Below are positions 9,823 through 18,878 of a stretch of 64,000 nucleotides of DNA, in pieces. The stretch's first letter is position 1; the number at the start of each line of letters is the position of its first letter. The DNA is taken from positions 1 through 64,000 of the forward strand of contig CAWCCX010000006.1 in NCBI GenBank assembly GCA_963794155.1, in the 5' to 3' direction. Source of the DNA: Roseiarcus sp963794155. Lineage in GTDB: Bacteria; Pseudomonadota; Alphaproteobacteria; Rhizobiales; Beijerinckiaceae. The position numbers were made by a program, and so were the translations under genes. Below the pieces are notes generated by a model. The model made no database searches. It had not been told where the DNA came from and saw only the letters and a list, made by a program, of their open reading frames with translations.

Positions 9823-10920
9823 TCAAAGCCGCTTCGCGATCTCTTCTGCGATCGCGAGGCTCGCCGTAAGGCCGGGGAACTCTATGCCGAACAGATTGAC
9901 AAGCCCTCGGACGCCGTGGTCGCGTTCCGTCTGGATGAGAAAATCGGTCGACGACCCTCCAGGGCGAGCAATCTTCGGGCGGATTCCGGCGTAGCCCGGC
10001 TGCAACGCGCCGTCCGGCAGATCGGGCCAATAGGTCCGGATCGCGGCATAGAAGGATTCGGCGCGCCGCGGGTCGACGTCGTAGTCGATCGTCTCCACCC
10101 ATTCGACGTCCGGTCCAAACCGCGCCTGCCCGGCAAGGTCCAGCGTAAGATGGACGCCGAGGCCCCCTGGCGCCGGCATCGGATAGACGAGCCGGGAAAA
10201 CGGCGAGCGAACGGTGAGCGAAAAGTAGTTGCCCTTGGCGAGAAACAGCGGCGGGATCTTGTCAGGCGGCAGGCCGTCGATGGCGCGAGCGACCGCTTGC
10301 GCATCCAGGCCCGCCGCATTGACGACAAGGGTCGCCGTGAACCGCATCGGCTCCGCGCCGCCAGTTTCGATCGTAACGCCGTCGCCATGCGCCCGCCCCG
10401 AGACGACCGGCGTCGCGAGCGCGATCATCGCCCCATGCGCCTCCGCGTCACCCTTGAGCGCCAGCATCAGGGCGTGACTGTCGACGATGCCGGTCGAGGG
10501 CGAAAGCAGCGCGCGGTTCGCCCTGAGCGCCGGCTCGAGCGCGCGGACCTCTGCGCCGCTGAGCCAGAGGAGGTCGTCGACGCCGTTCGCCTTCGCCTGT
10601 GCCTCGAGCGCCGCAAGCTTGGCGATCTCGCTCTCGTCGGCGGCGACGATCAGCTTGCCGCTGCGCCGGTGCTGCACGCCGTACTCGCGGCAGAAGCGGT
10701 AAAGCATCACCTTGCCCTCGACGCAGAGCCGGGTCTTGGCAAGGCCGGTCGCGTAATAGATGCCAGCGTGGATGACTTCGCTGTTGCGCGAGCTCACCCC
10801 CGTCCCGATGGCGTCTTCCGCCTCGACGACGACGACCTCGCGGCCAGCCCGCGCCAGCGCGCGCGCGACCGCGAGACCGACCACACCGGCGCCGATGACG
10901 AGGCATTCGACGGCGTCCAT
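9823..10920 (-). CDS. FAD-dependent oxidoreductase, LhgO/DAO family
   Basis: A 365-residue flavoprotein of the D-amino-acid oxidase / L-2-hydroxyglutarate oxidase type. It starts with the FAD dinucleotide motif CLVIGAGVVGLAVARALA, then VVVVEAEDAIGTGVSSRNSE and HAGIYYATGLAKTRLC, which is characteristic of LhgO-like enzymes. The C-terminal part reads GIRPKIARPGG and LFGIEFPGLTASLAIAEEI, the usual second FAD contact. It would oxidise a 2-hydroxy acid and pass electrons to the quinone pool or oxygen. The SDR upstream (10976) ends 55 bases before its start, so the two form a minus-strand pair convergent with the VOC gene. Confidence 0.85.
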   Translation of the reverse strand: MDAVECLVIGAGVVGLAVARALARAGREVVVVEAEDAIGTGVSSRNSEVIHAGIYYATGLAKTRLCVEGKVMLYRFCREYGVQHRRSGKLIVAADESEIAKLAALEAQAKANGVDDLLWLSGAEVRALEPALRANRALLSPSTGIVDSHALMLALKGDAEAHGAMIALATPVVSGRAHGDGVTIETGGAEPMRFTATLVVNAAGLDAQAVARAIDGLPPDKIPPLFLAKGNYFSLTVRSPFSRLVYPMPAPGGLGVHLTLDLAGQARFGPDVEWVETIDYDVDPRRAESFYAAIRTYWPDLPDGALQPGYAGIRPKIARPGGSSTDFLIQTERDHGVRGLVNLFGIEFPGLTASLAIAEEIAKRL

Positions 10921-10975
10921 GGCAGCCTTCAGCGCGTCGGGGCGGCGACGCTCAACAACCCGCCGGCGCCGCCGG

Positions 10976-11764
10976 TCAGACCAGCACCATGCCGCCGTCC
11001 GACATGATGACCTGTCCGGTGATATAGTCGGAGTCGCGCGACGCCAGGAACGCCGCGATCCCCGCGAGGTCGTTGGGCTTCGACGGATAACCGAGCAGGA
11101 TGCTGGCCGAGAAGCTCTCGATGAACTCGCCCTTCTTCTTGATGACGCCCTTGTCGATCATGTCCTGCTCGAGCCCGTCCCACAGCGGCGTCACCACCAC
11201 GCCCGGCGCGAAGGCATTGACCGTGATCTTGTGCTTGGCGAATTCGCGGGCGCCCGCCTGGGTCAGCGAGATCACCGCGGACTTGCTGCAGCAGTAGGGC
11301 GCAAACTCCGCATAGCCCTGCCGGCCAGCGATCGAAGCCGTGTTGATGATCTTGCCCCCGCCGCCCTGGGCGATCATTTGCTTGGCGCCCTCCTGGATGC
11401 CGAGCATGACGCCCCATGTGTTGACGCGCATGATGCTGTTGAAGTTCGCCTCGTCGACCTCAAGAAACGGAAGCGGCTTGTTGAAGCCAGCGTTGTTGAA
11501 CAGGACGTCGAGCCGGCTGAAGCTGTCCACGACCGCCTTGATAGCCGCCTGAACCTGGCCGCGATCCCCCACATCGACCTGCACGCTGATCGCGCCAGCC
11601 GCCCCTTCGCCCTTCAAGGTCTCGGCCACCGCTTTCGCCTTGTCGCCGTTGAGGTCGGCGATGGCGATCGCGGCGCCTTCCGAGGCGAGACGGCGGGCGA
11701 TGCCCTCGCCGATGCCCTGCGCGCCCCCGGTGATCATGACGACTGTGTTCTCAAGCCTAGCCAT
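10976..11764 (-). CDS. Short-chain dehydrogenase/reductase (SDR)
   Basis: Classical SDR of 262 residues. The cofactor motif MITGGAQGIGEGIARRLA (TGxxxGxG) lies at residues 10-27, LDVLFNNAGFNK gives the NNAG motif, INTASIAG the catalytic Ser, and YCCSK the Tyr/Lys pair. The aspartate in IAIADLNGDK after strand 2 suggests NAD preference. The ending SDYITGQVIMSDGGMVLV is standard. It likely oxidises a sugar alcohol or secondary alcohol produced by the neighbouring pathway. An in-frame ATG three codons upstream (11773) is an alternative start; both lie close behind a gaggagg sequence. Confidence 0.88.
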   Translation of the reverse strand: MARLENTVVMITGGAQGIGEGIARRLASEGAAIAIADLNGDKAKAVAETLKGEGAAGAISVQVDVGDRGQVQAAIKAVVDSFSRLDVLFNNAGFNKPLPFLEVDEANFNSIMRVNTWGVMLGIQEGAKQMIAQGGGGKIINTASIAGRQGYAEFAPYCCSKSAVISLTQAGAREFAKHKITVNAFAPGVVVTPLWDGLEQDMIDKGVIKKKGEFIESFSASILLGYPSKPNDLAGIAAFLASRDSDYITGQVIMSDGGMVLV

Positions 11765-11788
11765 CGTGTTCATCCTCCTCGTGCGTCC

Positions 11789-12166
11789 CTACGGCCGTCC
11801 TTGCAAAGACCTCCTCGGGCCCCGAGCGCCGACCTCAGAAGGTTGGCGTTCGAAGGCAAGGGGGCCAAACACCCCGCTCTCGATCCTGGCGGCGATTGCG
11901 ATCAGCGCCTCGTTCACGGGCGCGCAGGGACCGAGGCGGCGCTGCTCCCGCGCGTGGAAGGCCGTAAACAGGTGTGACCAAAGTCTCGACTGGCATGACG
12001 ACCCAAACCCCGTTCGTCGCATCGCCTCGGCATGCGCCGGCTCGATGAAGGTGACGTCGAGGCCGGCGTGGGCGAGGCCCGCGCCGATGCCGGCTCCGTT
12101 CGCGCCCGCGCCGACGAGGGCGATGTTCTGGCTCTTCAAGCCCAGTCGTCCCCAGAAGGCGCCCAT
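11789..12166 (-). pseudogene. Internally deleted ketopantoate reductase-like gene
   Basis: The 125-codon frame starts like an ApbA/PanE reductase (NIALVGAGANGAGIGAGLAHA, cut here to VGAGANGAGIGAGLA, then LDVTFIEPAHAEAMRRTG) and then jumps to what resembles the C-terminal tail of the same family (APVNEALIAIAARIESGVFG). The middle, normally over 200 residues including the catalytic lysine, is missing, so it cannot be an active reductase. It sits 15 bases upstream of the SDR stretch and may be the remnant of the partner now supplied by the gene at 8044. Confidence 0.6.
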
Positions 12167-12431
12167 AGGGTGTGTTCAAGCAGCTACCAGAGCCCGAGAA
12201 GCCCGTAGGCCTTCGCTACCGCAATGGATGAGGCCTGCACTCGCGAAGACAGCCCCGAAGTGAATGCGCTCCAAGACGCCGTTCCAGTAGCGCTCCCACG
12301 GGCTGCCTTCGGCTGCGCTTGCGGTCGTTCTGATAGCGATCTCCGACGGTTCAGGCATATAATCCGCTCCGCGAGCTACCCGGGACCGGACGTTTCTCCC
12401 TCGACAAATGGGTCCCTAGTTTCGCGGAGCG

Positions 12432-13592
12432 CTAACCCCACAATCGCTTCGACGCGATCGCGGCGCCTTCACAAAGTGACTTCAGCTTGGCCCACGCCAC
12501 GTCCTCGGCGACCCATTCCCAGCCGGTGAAGGTGCCAAAGCCGCAGTCGACCCCTGCGATAACACGCTCCTTGTCGCCAATCGCATCCACCACTCTCTCG
12601 ATGCGCTGGGCGACCACTTCGGGGTGCTCGACGAAATTGCTCTTTGAATTGATCACGCCGGGAATGACGGCCATGTCCTTGGGTGGCTTGTTCGCCTTGA
12701 GCGCCGCGGTCTCGTGCTGGCGACGCGGGTTGGCGAACTCGAGACCGATCGCACCGACATTCGCCCGATAGATCGGCGGCAGCACCACCTCCATTGCCAC
12801 GTCGTGGTTATGCGGTCCTTCCCAATTGCCCCAGCAAACATGGAGCCGGACACGGTCGCGTGGAATACCCGCAAGCGCCTTGTTCAGCGCCTCGACATGT
12901 CTTTCCGTCTGTTCCGCGAACTCGGCGTCCGTCAAATCCTGATACAGCAGCACCCGCTCCATGGCGAGATCGGGCCCGTCGACCTGCAGTACATAGCCGG
13001 CATCGACGATGGCTTTGTATTCCTTGGATATCTCGCGCGCGATCGCAGCGAGATAGGCTTCATCCGAGTCGTAATAGGCATTCAGCATCGTACACGCGAT
13101 GATGCCGGGCGAGGGTGCGTTCATGAACCACTCGGTGACGTGCGCATCGGCTTTCGCCGCTTGTTGCTTGAGGCGGCCGATCTCTTTCTGCAGCTCCTCT
13201 TCGCCGCGGTAGTGAACTTCGCCGATCGCCTCGGGCGCGTCGAACACCCTGCCCGTCTTGGGGATGCGCTGCATCATCCGTTCGGTGAACTTCGGAAACT
13301 CGGCGAACTCCTTGCCGTATGGACGGCTCGACTTGCCACCAAAGCCGCTCCACCGTTGCGGCACGTAGGTCTGGAATCCGACCCGTCCCTGCTCGCCGTC
13401 GTTGGCAATATCAATGCCAACCTCGACCTCTTTCCTCACAATGTGAGCGACGCGCTCGGCGGCGACCTCGTCGATCTTCCGGCGATCGATTCTCTTGCCT
13501 TCCTCCTGGTCGATCAGCATCGACCCGAGGGGCTCCCCGCGCGGCATGCTTCCAGCGTGGGTGGTGAGAATCCTGTGCGTGCTGAGTTTCAT
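12432..13592 (-). CDS. Cobalamin-independent methionine synthase (MetE C-terminal-like) family protein
   Basis: A 386-residue protein equal to the C-terminal half of MetE alone, like archaeal-type MetE and epoxyalkane:coenzyme M transferase. Zinc-site marks are HVCWGNWEGPH (His-x-Cys), a Glu in GLEFANPRRQHE, and VDCGFGTFTGWEW with the second Cys. LTTHAGSMPRGEPL at the N-terminus is the usual start of this subfamily. There is no N-terminal folate domain, so it is probably not a standard methionine synthase; it may move a methyl or alkyl group from a small catabolic substrate to a thiol. The start at 13592 is preferred over one 44 codons upstream because homology begins there. It is divergent from the second transporter cassette. 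Confidence 0.8.
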   Translation of the reverse strand: MKLSTHRILTTHAGSMPRGEPLGSMLIDQEEGKRIDRRKIDEVAAERVAHIVRKEVEVGIDIANDGEQGRVGFQTYVPQRWSGFGGKSSRPYGKEFAEFPKFTERMMQRIPKTGRVFDAPEAIGEVHYRGEEELQKEIGRLKQQAAKADAHVTEWFMNAPSPGIIACTMLNAYYDSDEAYLAAIAREISKEYKAIVDAGYVLQVDGPDLAMERVLLYQDLTDAEFAEQTERHVEALNKALAGIPRDRVRLHVCWGNWEGPHNHDVAMEVVLPPIYRANVGAIGLEFANPRRQHETAALKANKPPKDMAVIPGVINSKSNFVEHPEVVAQRIERVVDAIGDKERVIAGVDCGFGTFTGWEWVAEDVAWAKLKSLCEGAAIASKRLWG

Positions 13593-13662
13593 TTGAATAC
13601 TAACCCCCGGCGCTGCCATCCTCGGTGGAAAACCGATTGATCCTAGACTATGGTGTTCGATT

Positions 13663-13686
13663 ATTGTAGCCATGTTTGGCTCCAAT
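13663..13686. promoter_or_regulatory. Operator-like inverted repeat in a divergent intergenic region
   Basis: ATTGTAGCCA and TGGCTCCAAT form a 10-base inverted repeat with one mismatch around a 4-base centre. It lies between the MetE-like gene (minus) and the binding protein gene (plus). Size and symmetry fit a dimeric repressor site such as LacI or GntR type, but no regulator gene is adjacent. Confidence 0.45.
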
Positions 13687-13736
13687 AAAAATGAGCAAAT
13701 CCGGCACGGTCCTGACGACATCAAGGGAGGGGACGA

Positions 13737-14861
13737 ATGGCCTCAAGAATGCGACTTATCCTTCGCGCGAGCGCTGTGGCACTCACCTCGCAAATGGTAA
13801 TGGCGGCCCCGGCGGGCGCCGAGAACAGTTTCTCGAAGGTCAATCTCGCCCCGGACAAAAAAGGCGGCATCCAGGACATGGAGGACATCTCGAAATATTG
13901 CGGCACCAAGCCGCTCAAGGTCGCCTACTCAGACGGTTGGGGCGGCAACTACTGGCGGCAGATCACCCGCGCGGAGTTCGAGAACGAGGCGGCCAAGTGC
14001 CCCAACATCACGGAAGTCCGCTACACCGACGGCGAGTTCAAGGCTGAGAAGCAGATCGCCGACATCAAGGGCCTGATCGCCCAGCATTTCGATGTCATCG
14101 TGGTTTTCGCCGACACTGGCGTGGCGCAATTGAAGGTCATGCGTGAGGCGCTGAATGCAGGCGTCGCTGTCGTTCCGTTTACCACCGGCGATGCGCCGTT
14201 CGGCGAGATCGGCAAAGACTATCTCACACGCGTTACCGAGACCCAGATCGGCCTCGGCGAGATGCTTGCCCAATGGATGGTCAAGACCCTTGACGGCACG
14301 GGCAACGTCATCGTGCAGGGCGGCACGCCAGGCAATCCGATGACCGGCTCGCAGGCCGTCGGCTGGCGCAAAGTCTTTGACGCTAACCCGGGGATCAAAG
14401 TCCTTGAGGGCCCGGTCGACACAAATTGGGATCCAGCGCTCGCCCAGAAGGTGACGGCAGCTGAGATTGCCAAATACGACAAGATCGATGGCATCATGGC
14501 TGAGACCACGGGGCCGATCCGTGCATTCCTCGCATCTGGCCGGCCGATCCCCGCGTGGGCGGGTCAGGACCTCAATGAACTGAGCTGCCTGTGGCAGGAC
14601 AACCACGCGGCCAACCCGACCTTCAAGCTGGCGACTGCCAGTGCACACACCTGGCTGGTTCGCCTAGCGCTGCGCAAGGGCCTCGCGGCAGTCAACGGCA
14701 TGGACAACGACGAGCCCAGCCTGATCGACTTGCCGTTTTCCGAGGACAGCACGTCCTCAGATCCGGCTCTGGCGGTCAAGTGCGACAAAAACCTGCCGCC
14801 GACAGCAATTCCCTCGGCGATGGTCTCCGGTACGCAGATGAAGGCAATCCTGTCCAAGTAA
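13737..14861 (+). CDS. Periplasmic sugar-binding protein, Peripla_BP_4 type (cassette 2)
   Basis: A 374-residue binding protein with a signal peptide (MASRMRLILRASAVAL, cleavage near APAGA-EN) and a strong ribosome-binding site aagggagggg before the ATG. The first lobe carries YSDGWGGNYWRQ and QIADIKGLIAQHFDVIVVF; the second, NWDPALAQKVTAAEIAK. These blocks match the receptor at 4250, so the two cassettes are paralogues, although sequence between blocks has drifted and ligands may differ. It has about 25 extra residues before the first lobe, containing the run DKKGGIQDMEDISKYCGTK. The permease starts 24 bases downstream. Confidence 0.88.
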   Translation: MASRMRLILRASAVALTSQMVMAAPAGAENSFSKVNLAPDKKGGIQDMEDISKYCGTKPLKVAYSDGWGGNYWRQITRAEFENEAAKCPNITEVRYTDGEFKAEKQIADIKGLIAQHFDVIVVFADTGVAQLKVMREALNAGVAVVPFTTGDAPFGEIGKDYLTRVTETQIGLGEMLAQWMVKTLDGTGNVIVQGGTPGNPMTGSQAVGWRKVFDANPGIKVLEGPVDTNWDPALAQKVTAAEIAKYDKIDGIMAETTGPIRAFLASGRPIPAWAGQDLNELSCLWQDNHAANPTFKLATASAHTWLVRLALRKGLAAVNGMDNDEPSLIDLPFSEDSTSSDPALAVKCDKNLPPTAIPSAMVSGTQMKAILSK

Positions 14862-14885
14862 TCTGCGCTTTCGGCAGTTGCCGCG

Positions 14886-16097
14886 ATGATACCACCCAGA
14901 AGTACGGTTGCGGCCGATCAGCAATCGGAGCGACGGCGGCCGGAGCGAGCCTGGACGAGGCGTGAGTACAAAGGGCGAAAAAAGCCGCTGCACCGGCTGC
15001 TGATTGTCTCGATAGCCGCGGTTGTGCTGCTGGCGGGCGGCGGAATAGCTGCCCCCAGCACCGTCTCGGTCAGCGCGATGCAATCGATGCTGCCGTTCTT
15101 CGCGATCCTTGCGGTCGCGTCGATCGGCCAGCATCTCGTGGTCCAGCAGCGCGGACTCGACCTGTCGGTCGCCGGCGTCATGTCGTTTGCGGCAGTCATC
15201 GTCTCGGCGCTGCCGAGTTCAGAGGCTGGAGTCCCCGAGACCCTGGCCTTCGTCGTGCTCGCGCTCGCGATGGGGCTCGGCGTCGGCGCCGTCAATGGCG
15301 CCATCGTCGCGCTGCTGCGCGTCAACTCGCTGGTCACCACCATCGGCATGAATTCGCTGATGCTGGGGATCACCATGCATGTCACCAGGGGATTCTCGCA
15401 GCAGGCGCCCCCGCCGCTCAACAAGTTCGGCGTCGGTAAACTCCTCGGCGTGCCGCTGACGCTCTACGTGATGATCGTCATCGCCGCGATCGCGATCTTT
15501 GTCCTGGAGAAAACGACTGTCGGGCGGCGGTTCATTGCGACCAGCGTAAATCCGGACGCAGCGCTTACCGTGGGCATCCGGCTCGACTGGTATCGCGTTG
15601 CCACCTACGCGGTTGCCGGCTTCTGCTACGCGGCAGCGGGAATACTGCTGGCGGGCTATGTGCTGTCACCAACGGTGTTCAGCGGAATGCCCTATTTGCT
15701 GGCAACAGTTGCGGCGGTCGTGGTGGGCGGCAATCCCATTGGCGGCGGCCTCCGCGGCAGCGTTGCCGCGACCATAGTGGGCGCGCTGCTCCTCACATAT
15801 CTTGGCCAGCTCGTGCTCGCCGTTGGCTTCGCGACGTCGGCCCAGAACATCGTTCAGGCCATCATCATTATCGCCAGCGTCGGCATTGTCGAGGCTGGCC
15901 GACGCCTTCGCTTCGAATGGATCCGCTTTAAATTCTGGGTAACCTCGCCTGACGTCGAGTTCCGCGTCCGCACGACGTTCACCCGCATGATGACCCGCCT
16001 CGGACTTTCCAGATTGCTGAACGTGGCACCGGAGGTCAGATGGCGTTGGGGTGCTGCCTACGCCCGACTGAAGAAGCGACTCGAAATCACAGAATGA
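14886..16097 (+). CDS. Ribose-type sugar ABC transporter permease (cassette 2)
   Basis: A 403-residue RbsC-like permease. After a charged N-terminal stretch (RRPERAWTRREYKGRKK) come repeated hydrophobic helices, the loop QQRGLDLSVAGVMS, the segment LRVNSLVTTIGMNSL and, near the end, AAVVVGGNPIGGGLRG, which stands in for the usual LGGTSxxGGxG. Unlike its counterpart at 3229 it is an intact frame and has about 70 additional C-terminal residues rich in Arg and aromatic residues (FEWIRFKFWVTSPDVEFRV), probably cytoplasmic. Its TGA overlaps the ATG of the ATPase-permease fusion (ATGA), indicating translational coupling and a fixed subunit ratio. Confidence 0.85.
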   Translation: MIPPRSTVAADQQSERRRPERAWTRREYKGRKKPLHRLLIVSIAAVVLLAGGGIAAPSTVSVSAMQSMLPFFAILAVASIGQHLVVQQRGLDLSVAGVMSFAAVIVSALPSSEAGVPETLAFVVLALAMGLGVGAVNGAIVALLRVNSLVTTIGMNSLMLGITMHVTRGFSQQAPPPLNKFGVGKLLGVPLTLYVMIVIAAIAIFVLEKTTVGRRFIATSVNPDAALTVGIRLDWYRVATYAVAGFCYAAAGILLAGYVLSPTVFSGMPYLLATVAAVVVGGNPIGGGLRGSVAATIVGALLLTYLGQLVLAVGFATSAQNIVQAIIIIASVGIVEAGRRLRFEWIRFKFWVTSPDVEFRVRTTFTRMMTRLGLSRLLNVAPEVRWRWGAAYARLKKRLEITE

Positions 16098-18610
16098 AGG
16101 CCGCCAAACGAAATCTACTTGGCGCCCCAGTCATGGGGATCGTGGGGGCAACCAAATATTACGGCCCCGTGCAGGCGCTCAAGGGCGTCAACCTCACCAT
16201 CCGGCGCGGCCAGGTGCACGCCGTCGTCGGCGAGAATGGCGCGGGAAAATCGACACTCATTGGCATCGCCGCCGGCGCCGTGCCGCCCGACTTCGTGGTC
16301 CTTCGTGTCGCCGGCAAGGAGATCAAGCGTCCCAACGCCAGGAAGCTGCATCGCGCTGGCGTGGCCGTCACCTTTCAGCACCCCGAGTTGGCCGAAGAAA
16401 TGACGGTCATGGAGAACATTCAGCTCGCAGCGCCCCAACTGACCGGGCGCGGTAGCCGGGCAGAGGCACAGCGGCTCCTGGCGTCTGTGGGATCCGAACA
16501 GCACTTCATGTCATTGGACGCGAGGGTCCGCGACCTGACGCTCGCACAGCAACATATCATCGAGATCGCGAGCGCCATCGCTGCAAAGCCCAGGGTTCTC
16601 TTTCTGGACGAGCCGACCGAGCCGTTTCAGCAGGCCGATGTCGACAAACTATTCGAGCTCATCAGGCAGTTGCGTGAGGAAGAGGTAGCGATCGTCTACG
16701 TCTCGCACCGGCTGCACGAAATCGAACAGCTTGCTGACTACGTAACCGTGCTGCGCGATGGCCGGTCCATCGACAGCCGCCCCGCAGCGCGGATCACGAC
16801 GGGCGAAATCATCAGCATGATCGCGGGCCGCCCCCTCGACCAGGTGTTTCCCAGCAAGATGCAAAACCGAGGCGAGCTCAAGCTTGAGGTCAAGGACCTT
16901 TCGGCGGCCGGCTTCGCGAGGATCAATTTTTCCGCCTACGCCGGCGAGATTGTCGGTGTAACCGGGGTCGAAGGAGAGGGTCAGCGCGAATTTCTGCGTA
17001 CCGTGGCGGGCCTCGAGCGTCGCAAGAGCGGATCGGTGCGGATCAAGGGTAAGCTCGTCGAGGGCACGTCCGCCGCCGCCGCCCGCGGCGCCGGAATCGG
17101 TTTTGTTACGGATGACCGTCACGAAGAAGGTCTCTTCCTGACCTTGAGATTGCGCGACAACATCGGCATCGGCGCGCTCGACCGGATTTCGACCGCTGGC
17201 GTGATCGACCGGAAGCGCGACTACGCCTTGACCAGGGAAGTGATGGAACGGCTCGGCATCTACACCGGCTATCGCATCAAGGAGCACGACGACACGACGG
17301 CTGCGGAGCTGTCTGGCGGCAACCAGCAGAAGACGCTGATCGGACGCGAAATCGCAGGCGACCCCGAGGTCATCCTTATCGACGAGCCGACTAAGGGCGT
17401 CGATGTCGGCGCGCGCACCGAAATCTACGAACGCCTACGGGAACTGGCGGTCAACGGTGTCGCGATGGTGGTGTCGTCGTCCGACGGCATTGAGCTTGCG
17501 GGGCTGTGCGACCGGGTTGTCGTGTTCGCGCGTGGCCAGATCGTGAAAGAGCTTGAAGGCAAGTCCCTTACCGACGCGGCCATCACCGAAGCGAACATGA
17601 CCGCCAGGGTGGCGCGCGAAGGCGGCCCGACCCGCAAGGAAAAGGAAGACGAGGGCTGGCGCCGCATCATGGCCGCTGACTGGTTCCCGGCAGCAGTGCT
17701 GGCCGTGCTGACCGCCATCGTCCTGTTCGGCACCGATTCGATCAGCGAGTATTTCCTCTCGGCCTTCAATATCGAGACCATGCTGACCTTCCTTTCGATC
17801 CTGGCATTCATCTCGATCGCCCAATTGGGCACTATCCTGGTCGGCCGGATCGATCTCTCGGTAGGCGCTCTGGCCGGATTCGTCGTCGTGCTAGCATCGT
17901 TCCTGACGCCCGATGGCGGGTCGGCTGCCAATGCTCTGCTGGGTTCGGTGCTGATCCTTGCAATCACCGCCACCTTCGGACTGGTCCAGGGCTGGTTGGT
18001 CACCTGGCTCAACATCCCCGCGATCGTGGTGACGCTCGCCACCTTCATCGGCTTGCAAGGGCTGTCCCTTGAATTGAGGCCGGAGGCGGCCGGCGCCGTC
18101 ACGGACTACCTCTCCGATGCGACGCAGTGGACGGTTGCCGGGATGCCCGCCTGCTTCCTCGCCGTCCTGGTCATCGTGGCTACGTTTGAATATGTCCTGT
18201 TCCGCACCGGGCTCGGGCGGCGGCTTCGCGCCGTAGGATCCAATCCGCTCGGCGCGACTCGGGTCGGCATTCGGGTCAACCGGCAAATTCTGCTGGCTTT
18301 CTTTCTGTCCGGATTGCTGAGTGGCATCGCTGGTCTCATTCTCGCGGGGCAGGTCGGCATCGGTTCGCCCGCCACCGGAATTGACTACACGCTGATGAGC
18401 ATCACCTCCGTCGTGCTCGGTGGCACGAGAATCGCCGGCGGGCGCGGCTCGGTCCTGTCCGTCTTGATGGGCGCGGCCCTTGTGCAATCGCTGTCGAGCG
18501 CGTCGTCCTTCATCAATCAGGATTTCGCGATCCATCTGATCGTGCTCGGTGCAGTCACGATGGTTGCCGCCACCTTCTTCAGCGTCGCACGGCGCGAGAG
18601 AACCGGGTAG
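16094..18610 (+). CDS. Fused sugar ABC ATPase-permease (RbsA-RbsC type), intact
   Basis: An 838-residue fusion with the same design as the protein at 5399, here without a frameshift, which supports the fusion being real. First ATPase domain: Walker A GENGAGKSTLIG, but its Walker B region reads VLFLDEPTEPFQ and its signature region LTLAQQHIIEIASA lacks LSGG, as in other RbsA first domains. Second ATPase domain: GVEGEGQREF, LSGGNQQKTLIGREIAG, VILIDEPTKGVD. The permease domain starts near residue 535 with a Trp-rich entry, then LVGRIDLSVGALAGF and SVVLGGTRIAGGRGSV. It completes a binding protein-permease-fusion cassette. About 250 bases without a gene follow before the IS630 end. Confidence 0.88.
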   Translation: MKAAKRNLLGAPVMGIVGATKYYGPVQALKGVNLTIRRGQVHAVVGENGAGKSTLIGIAAGAVPPDFVVLRVAGKEIKRPNARKLHRAGVAVTFQHPELAEEMTVMENIQLAAPQLTGRGSRAEAQRLLASVGSEQHFMSLDARVRDLTLAQQHIIEIASAIAAKPRVLFLDEPTEPFQQADVDKLFELIRQLREEEVAIVYVSHRLHEIEQLADYVTVLRDGRSIDSRPAARITTGEIISMIAGRPLDQVFPSKMQNRGELKLEVKDLSAAGFARINFSAYAGEIVGVTGVEGEGQREFLRTVAGLERRKSGSVRIKGKLVEGTSAAAARGAGIGFVTDDRHEEGLFLTLRLRDNIGIGALDRISTAGVIDRKRDYALTREVMERLGIYTGYRIKEHDDTTAAELSGGNQQKTLIGREIAGDPEVILIDEPTKGVDVGARTEIYERLRELAVNGVAMVVSSSDGIELAGLCDRVVVFARGQIVKELEGKSLTDAAITEANMTARVAREGGPTRKEKEDEGWRRIMAADWFPAAVLAVLTAIVLFGTDSISEYFLSAFNIETMLTFLSILAFISIAQLGTILVGRIDLSVGALAGFVVVLASFLTPDGGSAANALLGSVLILAITATFGLVQGWLVTWLNIPAIVVTLATFIGLQGLSLELRPEAAGAVTDYLSDATQWTVAGMPACFLAVLVIVATFEYVLFRTGLGRRLRAVGSNPLGATRVGIRVNRQILLAFFLSGLLSGIAGLILAGQVGIGSPATGIDYTLMSITSVVLGGTRIAGGRGSVLSVLMGAALVQSLSSASSFINQDFAIHLIVLGAVTMVAATFFSVARRERTG

Positions 18611-18878
18611 AGCCGTCGAGAGGGGAAAGTCTTGCACCATCTGGTGAGAGCGGCGGATTGCCGGCCAACGTCGGAATACCTCCAACACAGCGTTGGCATG
18701 ACACGTGCCAGCCTGGTCTACTGATCGGTCGGCTCCGTGCACACCGGGTTCGGCCTCTGCGCGCACTGCGCCATGCGCCTTCGGCGTTCTTTCTTGACCA
18801 TTCTCTATGGTCGCACATTTCGGCAATAAGCGCCATTTCGCCAGACCGTCAGGAAATGACCTCTAGAGCCTTCTGCAT

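Noticed and set aside
9916..11977. Two long open frames on the plus strand (over 360 codons each)
   Set aside because: They lie opposite the FAD oxidoreductase and SDR genes, are Arg/Asp-rich mirror images of high-G+C coding DNA, and have no family resemblance.
12176..12358. A 60-codon minus-strand frame between the reductase remnant and the MetE-like gene
   Set aside because: No ribosome-binding site or recognisable family; it could be an insertion-sequence scrap but I cannot support that.
18664..18697. Short inverted repeat GCCAACG/CGTTGGC after the second transporter
   Set aside because: Seven-base arms with a 20-base loop and no T run; too weak to call a terminator.
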